The notes under the pieces are model-generated. The model was not told the DNA's origin and ran no database searches. It saw only the letters and a program-made list of their open reading frames with translations. Both the position numbers and the translations under genes were made by a program. From CAZMOK01 sp964644135 (GTDB lineage Bacteria > Bacteroidota > Bacteroidia > Bacteroidales > JAGOPY01): a stretch of 5,926 nucleotides of DNA. This document shows positions 1 to 5,926 of the stretch, piece after piece (position 1 is the stretch's first letter; every line of letters begins with the position of its first letter). The stretch is from positions 1 through 5,926 of the forward strand of contig CAZXWD010000152.1 in the NCBI GenBank assembly GCA_964644135.1, written 5' to 3'.

Positions 1-115
1 CAGTCGGGTCAGTCGAGTCAGTCGGGTCAGTCAAGTCAGTCGGGTCAGTCGGGTCAGTCAAGTCAGTCGTCAGTCGGGTCAGTCAAGTCAGTCGAGTCAG
101 TTGTATTAGTTGGGT
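1..115. repeat. Tandem array of a 9-bp unit (cagtcgggt and variants)
   Basis: About eleven head-to-tail units occupy this stretch. Full units are cagtcgggt, cagtcgagt and cagtcaagt, so variation is confined to the two bases before the final gt. One unit at 64-70 is only 7 bp (cagtcgt). The last two units, at 98-115, are degenerate and the pattern then fades. The array starts at base 1 and so probably continues to the left. On the minus strand the unit reads GACTGAC plus two variable bases, the same heptamer as the array at 656-723. There is no open protein gene in it. It lies just downstream of the four-helix bundle gene. Its function is unknown. Confidence 0.95.
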
Positions 116-143
116 TGATCCTGGTTTTTAAATGATGTGATGA

Positions 144-524
144 TTAGTATTTCCTTTGGAATTTTGTTGGATGAAGCATCATATAATTAAGTAATTTACC
201 TATTTCTTCCGATTGTGTAACCATTAATTTGTATTTCTCGACTGTAATGTTTCTAGTATGTAGGAGAAAATCTAACCATACCTGGGTTTCTGTATTTTCC
301 ATATCTGCATCAGATAATTTGCTTATAAAGTGTGCCGGATATCTTCTTTTTTGATAAGCTTCTCCAATACAAGCACATACTGATCTGGCTGATCTATTGA
401 TCTGATCTCTTAATGATTTCTCATAAAAAGGAAGTTCTTTACTGATGTCATAAATTGCCATGGCCTGATGAAAAGCTTTTCGAAAAACTTGCAAATTTCT
501 GAATCCTGTTGCCATTTTTTTCAT
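144..524 (-). CDS. Four-helix bundle protein of the S23 / 23S rRNA intervening-sequence protein family
   Basis: A complete 126-residue gene running from ATG at 524 to TAA at 144. The family (Pfam 23S_rRNA_IVP, TIGR02436) comprises small, mostly helical proteins first found inside 23S rRNA intervening sequences. Most members lie elsewhere in genomes and have no settled biochemical role. The Avd accessory protein of diversity-generating retroelements has a similar fold. Visible hallmarks are NLQVFRKA (residues 10-17), the LRDQINRSARSV core (38-49), GEAYQKRRY (54-62), FISKLSDAD (66-74) and ETQVWL (79-84). Together they match the subgroup with a KRRY..(A)FISKLSDA.(A)E..ETQVWL signature. Four amphipathic helices are expected near 10-29, 33-61, 64-92 and 95-115. 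The length is normal for the family and no signal peptide or membrane segment is seen. A second Met at residue 4 (base 515) is an alternative start; no clear ribosome binding site decides between them. No cotranscribed partner is visible. The gene looks more AT-rich than the large gene and is bracketed by inverted short-repeat arrays, which may indicate a mobile or recently inserted cassette. Confidence 0.88.
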   Translation of the reverse strand: MKKMATGFRNLQVFRKAFHQAMAIYDISKELPFYEKSLRDQINRSARSVCACIGEAYQKRRYPAHFISKLSDADMENTETQVWLDFLLHTRNITVEKYKLMVTQSEEIGKLLNYMMLHPTKFQRKY

Positions 525-655
525 TTATCAGAATACACCAAAAAAATACCTCTCCATTTATGAGATATTTTTAACATAAACTGATTAATGAAAAACAAAA
601 GATGCGCCCCAGTAGCAAATATTGTCAATAATAACTCATTTCTGAACAATGATCC

Positions 656-723
656 GACTTATGATTGACGACTGAAGACTGACGACTGATGACTGACGAC
701 TGAAGACTGACGACTGAAGACTT
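656..723. repeat. Tandem array of a 7-bp unit (GACTGAA / GACTGAC / GACTGAT)
   Basis: Seven exact GACTGAN units run from 670 to 718. They are preceded by degenerate gacttat (656-662) and gattgac (663-669), and followed by a partial gactt (719-723). The last base alternates mainly between A and C. The array lies upstream of the four-helix bundle gene. In orientation it is the inverse of the 9-bp array at 1-115: 13 bases at 63-75 are the exact reverse complement of 677-689, 691-703 and 705-717. Its function is unknown. Confidence 0.95.
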
Positions 724-932
724 TCTTCAAAAGCGCAAATCAATCAAAACGCTGCGTTCATTAACTGAATCCCTGCGTTAATATATCTCACTCCTTTTAG
801 CCTTTTCTGATTAGTATATTTATTCTTGCTGTGATTATTGCCAGTCTCACTATATACGGCCTTTTTGGCCACCAACACAGAATTATGTGTGAGAGATCCA
901 ATCCTGCCAACAGGCCTTTTCCGGGAACACGA

Positions 933-995
933 AATTATTACGGGTTTTTTGTGGGAAACTCCCGGCAAGGCCCGAGGCGGGAAACGGTAATAATT
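933..995. other. Imperfect stem-loop with a GC-rich interior
   Basis: AATTATTAC at 933-941 is exactly reverse-complementary to GTAATAATT at 987-995, giving a 9-bp stem. With a small bulge the stem can continue through gttt (944-947) and aaac (982-985). The interior is GC-rich and can form GGGA-aac-TCCC (953-963) and short ccc/ggg pairings within 961-981. The motif gggaaac occurs twice, at 953-959 and 979-985. The right arm overlaps the first unit of the 8-bp array. There is no T-tract directly after the stem, so it is not a standard intrinsic terminator. It could be a structured leader element or part of a dispersed palindromic repeat; the sequence alone does not decide. Confidence 0.55.
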
Positions 996-1040
996 GCACG
1001 ATTGCACGATTGAGCGATTGCACGATGTAACGATTTAACA
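993..1040. repeat. Tandem array of an 8-bp unit (attgcacg)
   Basis: Six consecutive octamers are present: attgcacg twice, attgagcg, attgcacg, then the decayed atgtaacg and atttaaca. Read one base earlier in phase (from 1000), the unit is GATTGCAC, whose GATTG core resembles the GACTG core of the other two arrays. The array ends 44 bases before the start codon of the large beta-helix gene, so it may lie in that gene's leader or promoter region. Confidence 0.9.
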
Positions 1041-1084
1041 CACAAAAACCAGAATACCAAAATATTAACCAAAACTAAACTGAA
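1041..1084 (+). promoter_or_regulatory. A-rich leader before the large gene, no Shine-Dalgarno motif
   Basis: The 44 bases before ATG 1085 are very rich in A and C with little G, and contain no AGGAGG-like sequence at normal spacing. Weak or absent Shine-Dalgarno motifs and A-rich leaders are typical of Bacteroidota. An in-frame TAA at 1076-1078 closes the frame upstream, so 1085 is the earliest possible start. Confidence 0.5.
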
Positions 1085-1159
1085 ATGAAAAACAGATACT
1101 TAGTTTATGCCGCACTCTGGCTCTTTGTTGCCGGGGTTGTATTGCTTTACGATTCCTGC
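1085..1159 (+). other. N-terminal signal segment of the beta-helix protein
   Basis: The first 25 residues have Lys2 and Arg4, then a hydrophobic core at about 5-22 (LVYAALWLFVAGVVLL) ending in YDSC with Cys25. This fits Sec export. Tyr-Asp-Ser before Cys25 is not a canonical lipobox, so lipoprotein processing is possible but doubtful; cleavage by signal peptidase I after residues 24-27 is an alternative. Confidence 0.65.
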
Positions 1160-4100
1160 TATGGCCCGTCGATCAATGCCGATCAGCCACAATCGGCCGA
1201 CGAAAACTCAACTTTTACCACTCCTGTCACCGTAACCCAGGGTAGTGATGAAAGCAGGGGCTCGCAGGAGGTACTTACAAAACTGGAAATCGAAATACCG
1301 GATGCCCTGATGTATAATCCATCCGACACCAACTGGCTGTTCTTCAGTATCATGTTGCCAGATGGATGGACTGTGGCCGATAACATACCGTTTACAGGTG
1401 ATGCTTCGGGCTTTTTTGCATGGAGCAGTTCCCTTTCGGCCGAAATGGAAAGCAACAACCCGGCAGAGCCAGGTTACTACTGGTGGGTGAGTAAGAACAT
1501 TGATCCCATTACAGTTTCTTCAGGGATTATTGAGTTCTCACCTCAAATAACTACCAATGACGATCCGGGAACCTACTGGCTTGACTACACCATTGGATAT
1601 GACCAGGGAAATGGTCCTGTTCTGTTGTATAACGGTGATTACGACAATATGATCGGAGCAGGTCTTGAGGATACGGTTTATGTAACCTCACTTTGTAACA
1701 GCGGGCCGGGCACACTGCGCGATGCAGTTGATATTGTAAGTCCGGGTGGGTACATCATGTTTGACCTTTCATTTCCCTGCTGCCTGACAATCAGTGAGGA
1801 AATATTCATATTCAAGGATCTGCACATAGAAGGACCCGGAAAGAATCTGCTTACCATCTCTTCAAACTTTTCTGGCAGGGTCTTTAGTGCGGGTTCTGGT
1901 CTTGAGATCCATATCTCCGGATTGTCGATAGCAAACAGCGGTGGTCCCAATATCGATGGCGGAGCAATTTATACCTCTTATTCCACCTCACTGCATATGG
2001 ATAATGTGCTCATCCAGGGTTGCCAGGCAGACGAAGGGGGTGCCATCCGTGCACAGGGCCCGGTCTTCCTTGATAACGTTGATATCAAATACAACTCATC
2101 GAATTATGGTGGAGGGCTTTACCTGACACACACAGCCAACCTTACCAACTGCCTTGTTTCAGGAAATGTTGCCGGTTGGGGGGGCGGAATTTATAACACC
2201 AATTCGCCGCTTTACCTGGACAATGTGGATATTGAAGAAAACACAGCCAATGGCGGAGGAGGGGGGATGTACAACTTTTATGGAAATGTAAGTTTATATG
2301 ATTCCAGAATAGCCCTTAACAACGCGGAGAACGGGGGAGGTATCTATCATATAAATGGTATTCTTGAATTATCCGGGACCAACGTGACCGGAAATACCGC
2401 CGATGACTTTGGAGGGGGTATCCACCTGGTTTCAGGTGATGTGATATTTGATGATACAGACCTCTGCAACATTCATTGCAACGAAGCCTTCATGGGGTTC
2501 GACCTATACGCCTCAGACGGTTTTTCCAACGATCCGGTCCAGGTGATCGTTGATGAATTTTCCGTTGAGCACCCGAACGACTACTGGGCCTTTCCGTTCA
2601 GTGCATTTGTCTTTGATGTACAATCGGGCATCTATACACAATATGATATGGATCTTTATGTGAGCCCCGGGGGTTCCGATGATAACAACGGCACCAGTGC
2701 GGCCCAGCCTTTTAAGACCCTGAAGCGGGCCCTCTCCATGTTGTATTCCACCAGCACAGGCCCTAACAGTATTCATCTTGCACCCGGCACGTATTCCGAG
2801 GCAAGCAACGGTGAAACTTTCCCGCTTTATCTTAGAAGCTATGTAACCCTCTCCGGGCCGGGTTCAGAAAATGCCATGCTGAATTGTGGAGGTGAGGCTC
2901 TTTTTGCCCCCCTTTCCAATCAATCAAGCATCAACATAGAGAATCTCAGTGTCGGTGATGTGCGAAAAATGCTGGAAACTAGCGGATCAAATCTTACACT
3001 CACAAATATCAGCAGTACTGGTAATTTTTACCCTGGTATCAATTGCATCCAGGTTGCAGGCGGAACTGTCAACCTCAACGGAATTGAGATCACGGGTTAC
3101 GAAAAAGCCATAGTAATGGAAAATTCTACGGTTACTATGCACGATGGTGCAATTACCGGTAACAACAGAGGTATTGAAGCAGCCGGGACCTACCTGAGCA
3201 TTTACAATACAGAAGTAACTGGAAATGCCCCCATTGGCGGTATTTACTTGTCCTCATCGAACAATACACGCATCTACGATTCAAAGATCTCCGGCAACGG
3301 AGCGGACCTGGGAGGGGGAATATATGTTAGCGGATCTTCAACAACACGACTTTACAATGTCACAATAAAAAACAACGACGCCTCTGAAATGGGCGGCGGG
3401 ATTTTCCTCGATAATTCATCTTTGATATCTTCCAGTAGTTCCCGGTCAAATATTTATGGCAACATTTCGCCGGTAGGCTCAGATATTGCCAGCATCGAAC
3501 GCCCGGGTACGTACACCATGTATCTCGACACTTTCAGTGTGCTTTACCCAAATTCATATTACGCCTATCCGAATAATGCCTATGCATTCAACATCCTCCA
3601 TGGTTTTGAGGAACAGTACGACCAGGATCTGTATGTGAGCACTGCCGGATCAGACGACAACACTGGAACTACTCCTGAAGATCCTTTGAAATCGATCTCC
3701 AAAGCAATGAGGTCGATTGTAAGCAATTCAGAACCGCATACCGTATTTCTTGAAGGAGGAACTTATTCGCCATTATCTACAGGCGATAATTTCCCCATTC
3801 TGTTGCAGGATAAGATCGGCCTCTCAGGGGATCCTGACAGCACCACGGTCATTGATGCAGAAGGATCTACTTATGTGTTGGATATGCAAGGTGTAACAGA
3901 TATTACCATCTCGGATATCATTATTAGAGGAGGCTCCAATCCAACTTCCGGGATGTGGGGTGGTGAGGCCGGAGGTATCAGGTTAGTTGGATCAGAAGTG
4001 AGCCTTGAAAGGGTTGTTTTGGAAGACAACGAGGCCTTTTACGGGTCAGGTATGTTCATTTATGATTCTGAGGTGAACCTTCAGGATTGTGATATCTGTT

Positions 4101-5926
4101 CCAATGCATCTTACGGTAATGGCTACGGAGGTGGTATATTCATTAAAGGTGAAAGTAAGCTTTTTACCGACAGCCTGATGATCAAAGATAATCAAGCCTA
4201 TTATGGTGCCGGCATATACATAACTGAAAGTGAGATTCTGCTCGACAGTATTTTCCTAAAAAATAATTATTCAAATAATGGCTATGGCGGAGGACTCTTT
4301 TGCGACAATGCGGATGCTACCATTGATGGGCTATACTTTGAGCTAAACAAGGCAAGGTTTGGTGGAGCTCTTTACATAGATGGATGCAACCCCATTATCC
4401 AGAACGTGAATATTTATGATAACACGGCCACATATGAAGGAGGGGGGATAGCCATTACTGAGGGGTCACCATTGCTTCATAATGTAATGATTGAAAATAA
4501 CCAGGCCTATTATTATGGCGGGGGAATTAGTATTCAGGATGGATCAGGGCCTCTTTTGCTGGAATCTGTTATTTCCAATAACTTCGTGAGCTATAACTCA
4601 AATAAAGGAGGGGGTGTTTACTGCAGTGATAGCCAGCCCGTTTTTATTGACGGGGAGATCAGCGGCAATGACTCTGAAACCGGTGCCGGTGCTTATATCC
4701 TGAACAGCATGCCAGTTTTTACTGATGTTTCATTCGAAGGTAACGAAGCTGAGGATAACGGGGGTGCATTATATATTTCGGACGGATCGAATCCCTTCTT
4801 TTTTGAATGCGATCTTACCGGTAACACAGCCTCGGGTTCAGGTGGTGGAATCTATGCTGATGAAGGTACAGACATGTATCTTTCTGATTGCAATATCAGC
4901 GAGAACATTGCGGCAAACGGAGGGGGTATTGCTTTCTATAACCTTTCCACAGCTTCCTTCGATCCGGTCGACCGATGCAATATTTACCTGAATGAAGCTG
5001 TTTCCAACGGTTCAGATCTCTATTCATCCGGATGTGAAGTGATCAATGTAGTGGTTGATACATTTACCGTGATCCATCCTACAGACTATTTTGCTAATAA
5101 AATTGAAAATTTCGAATTTGATATCCTGAATTACACATTAGAGCAGGGGGCTTTTGATCTATATGTGAGTACAGAGGGCTCGGATGATAATTCAGGTATT
5201 ACACCAGAAGAGCCATTGCTTACTGTTAAAAAAGCACTTAAGAAGATCCTGGCAGATACTATCGCCCCACACAGGATATTTCTGGAACAGGGTATTTATT
5301 CCCAGGCAACAACAGGTGAACAGTTTCCGCTGAATATCAGGCTTCACATGGAACTCCTCGGAAGCGGGAGCGGGCTGACTGTTCTTGACGGAGACAGCCT
5401 GCAGATCATGACCGCAGGCAACATAGACCATTTCCTGTTAAGCGGAATGTCATTGGTCAATGGTTATGCCAGTGAGGGCGGAGCGATATGGGCTTCCGGC
5501 AGTGGCATTACCTTTGAGGATGTTGAGATCAGCAACTGCCATGCATACAGGGGTGGAGGAGTATACCTTCTCGATGGATGTTCACTTGAACTTAGCAATG
5601 TAACAATACAGCACAATGAAGCAAGATATGGGGGTGCTTTTTATTGTAAAGGCAACAATTACATCACAGGCAATGATGCAGTGATAAAAGAGAACTACGC
5701 TACAAGCACTGCAGGAGGATTATACTTTTACAATAATGATGGTCTTGTAAGAAGTTTAAGAATATCTCATAATGAGTCAAAATTTGGTGGAGGTATTTAT
5801 ATGAGCAATTCCTCCCCTGAAATATTCAATGTTGTTATTGATAACAATATCAGCAGCAGAGGCTCAGGTATTTACTCAATAAGTAACAGCAACCCTGTTA
5901 TAAAATATTCAACTATTGTTGACAAT
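1085..5926 (+). CDS. Large modular secreted beta-helix protein, 3' end beyond the window (partial)
   Basis: The frame is open for 1614 codons with no stop before the window edge. Residues 4-22 form a hydrophobic export segment. Residues about 62-185 form an Ig-like domain I cannot name. From about 198, VYVTSLCNSGPGTLRDAV resembles the 'NDSGPGSLRQAI' entry motif of secreted bacterial beta-helix proteins. Four right-handed parallel beta-helix blocks follow, at about 216-458, 608-787, 933-1297 and 1441-1614+. Their coils of roughly 20-30 residues repeat a GG(G/A)(I/L/V)(Y/F) motif and an N(V/T).(I/V)..N.A motif, as in chlamydial polymorphic membrane protein (Pmp) repeats. Three DUF1565-like modules separate the blocks. 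Such proteins are usually surface-exposed or secreted adhesins or polysaccharide-binding proteins. I see no catalytic motif of pectate lyases or other carbohydrate-active enzymes, so enzymatic activity is unsupported. A type IX secretion C-terminal domain would be expected downstream but cannot be checked here. No partner gene is visible. Confidence 0.9.
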   Translation, partial: MKNRYLVYAALWLFVAGVVLLYDSCYGPSINADQPQSADENSTFTTPVTVTQGSDESRGSQEVLTKLEIEIPDALMYNPSDTNWLFFSIMLPDGWTVADNIPFTGDASGFFAWSSSLSAEMESNNPAEPGYYWWVSKNIDPITVSSGIIEFSPQITTNDDPGTYWLDYTIGYDQGNGPVLLYNGDYDNMIGAGLEDTVYVTSLCNSGPGTLRDAVDIVSPGGYIMFDLSFPCCLTISEEIFIFKDLHIEGPGKNLLTISSNFSGRVFSAGSGLEIHISGLSIANSGGPNIDGGAIYTSYSTSLHMDNVLIQGCQADEGGAIRAQGPVFLDNVDIKYNSSNYGGGLYLTHTANLTNCLVSGNVAGWGGGIYNTNSPLYLDNVDIEENTANGGGGGMYNFYGNVSLYDSRIALNNAENGGGIYHINGILELSGTNVTGNTADDFGGGIHLVSGDVIFDDTDLCNIHCNEAFMGFDLYASDGFSNDPVQVIVDEFSVEHPNDYWAFPFSAFVFDVQSGIYTQYDMDLYVSPGGSDDNNGTSAAQPFKTLKRALSMLYSTSTGPNSIHLAPGTYSEASNGETFPLYLRSYVTLSGPGSENAMLNCGGEALFAPLSNQSSINIENLSVGDVRKMLETSGSNLTLTNISSTGNFYPGINCIQVAGGTVNLNGIEITGYEKAIVMENSTVTMHDGAITGNNRGIEAAGTYLSIYNTEVTGNAPIGGIYLSSSNNTRIYDSKISGNGADLGGGIYVSGSSTTRLYNVTIKNNDASEMGGGIFLDNSSLISSSSSRSNIYGNISPVGSDIASIERPGTYTMYLDTFSVLYPNSYYAYPNNAYAFNILHGFEEQYDQDLYVSTAGSDDNTGTTPEDPLKSISKAMRSIVSNSEPHTVFLEGGTYSPLSTGDNFPILLQDKIGLSGDPDSTTVIDAEGSTYVLDMQGVTDITISDIIIRGGSNPTSGMWGGEAGGIRLVGSEVSLERVVLEDNEAFYGSGMFIYDSEVNLQDCDICSNASYGNGYGGGIFIKGESKLFTDSLMIKDNQAYYGAGIYITESEILLDSIFLKNNYSNNGYGGGLFCDNADATIDGLYFELNKARFGGALYIDGCNPIIQNVNIYDNTATYEGGGIAITEGSPLLHNVMIENNQAYYYGGGISIQDGSGPLLLESVISNNFVSYNSNKGGGVYCSDSQPVFIDGEISGNDSETGAGAYILNSMPVFTDVSFEGNEAEDNGGALYISDGSNPFFFECDLTGNTASGSGGGIYADEGTDMYLSDCNISENIAANGGGIAFYNLSTASFDPVDRCNIYLNEAVSNGSDLYSSGCEVINVVVDTFTVIHPTDYFANKIENFEFDILNYTLEQGAFDLYVSTEGSDDNSGITPEEPLLTVKKALKKILADTIAPHRIFLEQGIYSQATTGEQFPLNIRLHMELLGSGSGLTVLDGDSLQIMTAGNIDHFLLSGMSLVNGYASEGGAIWASGSGITFEDVEISNCHAYRGGGVYLLDGCSLELSNVTIQHNEARYGGAFYCKGNNYITGNDAVIKENYATSTAGGLYFYNNDGLVRSLRISHNESKFGGGIYMSNSSPEIFNVVIDNNISSRGSGIYSISNSNPVIKYSTIVDN
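2459..2905 (+). repeat. Intragenic module copy 1 (residues about 459-607): helix end motif plus DUF1565-like segment
   Basis: Copy 1 of a module found three times in the large protein. In order it has CNIHCNEA...GFDLY, VDEFSVEHPNDYWAFP, then FVFDV, DLYVSPGGSDDNNGT (from residue 523), QPFKTLKRAL, HLAPGTYSEAS, GETFPLYLR and LSGPGS. The DLYVS..GSDDN.G...P.KT segment resembles the start of DUF1565-type beta-helix domains. It follows a block of about 7 Gly-Gly coils. It differs from the other copies by SAAQPF where they have TPE(D/E)PL. Confidence 0.85.
3446..3880 (+). repeat. Intragenic module copy 2 (residues about 788-932)
   Basis: Copy 2 of the module: SNIYGNIS...GSDIAS, LDTFSVLYPNSYYAYP, YAFNI, DLYVSTAGSDDNTGT (from residue 848), EDPLKSISKAM, FLEGGTYSPLS, GDNFPILLQ, LSGDPDSTTVIDAEG. 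It follows the shortest beta-helix block, with about 3 Gly-Gly coils. The spacing from copy 1 to copy 2, measured at DLYVS, is 325 residues. Confidence 0.85.
4976..5404 (+). repeat. Intragenic module copy 3 (residues about 1298-1440)
   Basis: Copy 3 of the module: CNIYLNEA...GSDLYSSG, VDTFTVIHPTDYFA, FEFDI, DLYVSTEGSDDNSGI (from residue 1358), EEPLLTVKKALKKI, FLEQGIYSQAT, GEQFPLNIR, LGSGSGLTVLDGDS. It follows the longest block, with about 13 Gly-Gly coils. The spacing from copy 2 to copy 3 is 510 residues. A further beta-helix block continues to the window edge. Confidence 0.85.

Larger units (their letters stand above)
525..1084. other. 560-bp non-coding interval with repeats and hairpins
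   Basis: This interval separates the divergently transcribed small and large genes. It contains the 7-bp array, the stem-loop and the 8-bp array listed separately. Bases 525-655 are AT-rich and must hold the promoter of the minus-strand gene, but I could not find a convincing Bacteroidota TTTG / TAnnTTTG pair. Bases 724-857 show nothing recognisable. Two small hairpins follow: GGCC-ttttt-GGCC at 858-870 and ACACA-gaatta-TGTGT at 875-890. Short open frames cross this region on both strands. They overlap the repeats, resemble no protein I know, and I do not consider them genes. Confidence 0.7.

Noticed and set aside
1..115. CRISPR array
   Set aside because: Units are 9 bp and contiguous with no unique spacers, and no cas gene is visible. 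The same applies to the arrays at 656-723 and 993-1040.
144..524. Avd accessory protein of a diversity-generating retroelement
   Set aside because: The fold is related, but the visible window holds no reverse transcriptase and no template/variable repeat pair. The KRRY and SKLSDA motifs fit the general S23 group better.
795..822. Bacteroidota-type promoter, TTTT at 795-798 with TATATTTA at 815-822
   Set aside because: The -7 element lacks the final G, the -33 element is poor, and the 16-base spacing is shorter than the usual 19-21.
933..995. Intrinsic transcription terminator
   Set aside because: The stem is AT-rich at its base and is followed by attgcacg repeats rather than a T-tract on either strand.
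744..1013. Short open frames on both strands (744-1007 minus and 831-1013 plus) in the intergenic region
   Set aside because: They overlap each other, run into the tandem array and the stem-loop, have no ribosome binding site or recognisable domain, and the plus-strand one ends inside the array.
1183..5431. Antisense and alternate-frame open frames inside the large gene (for example 1183-1458, 1678-1950, 2513-2776 and 5192-5431 minus; 1941-2126 and 4725-4991 plus)
   Set aside because: They lie wholly within a continuous frame with clear beta-helix periodicity, and their translations have low-complexity or unlikely composition. They are shadows of the real gene.
1085..5926. Polysaccharide lyase or other enzyme based on the parallel beta-helix fold
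   Set aside because: The coils are Gly-Gly/Asn structural repeats, and I found no cluster of catalytic Asp/Arg/Lys motifs typical of pectate lyases or polygalacturonases.

Overview
The window most likely comes from a member of the Bacteroidota, probably an environmental or uncultured one. The reasons are a small S23/IVP-type four-helix bundle gene, an A-rich leader without a Shine-Dalgarno motif before the large gene, a very long secreted beta-helix protein of the kind common in this phylum, and moderate GC content. This is inferred from gene content; no marker gene is present.

Layout. Bases 1-115 are a tandem array of a 9-bp unit that probably began before the window. Bases 144-524 on the minus strand encode a complete 126-residue four-helix bundle protein. 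Bases 525-1084 are non-coding. They hold a 7-bp tandem array (656-723), two short hairpins, a larger stem-loop (933-995) and an 8-bp tandem array (993-1040). From 1085 to the right edge there is one uninterrupted plus-strand reading frame of 1614 codons. It lacks its stop codon because the window ends.

The large gene encodes an exported, modular, right-handed parallel beta-helix protein. The order is: signal segment, an unassigned Ig-like N-terminal domain, a beta-helix entry motif, then four beta-helix blocks separated by three copies of one roughly 145-residue module. Each module has a beta-helix end motif, a DxF(S/T)V...P..Y(W/Y/F)A segment, and a DLYVS..GSDDN.G segment resembling DUF1565. 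The blocks carry about 7, 3, 13 and at least 6 Gly-Gly coil motifs. This suggests growth by module duplication plus separate gain or loss of coils.

The most unusual DNA-level feature is around the small gene. The 9-bp array downstream of it and the 7-bp array upstream of it share the heptamer GACTGAC but lie in opposite orientation, so the gene sits in an inverted-repeat cassette. The third array, before the large gene, uses a related GATTG core with an 8-bp period. No functional link between the two genes is visible.
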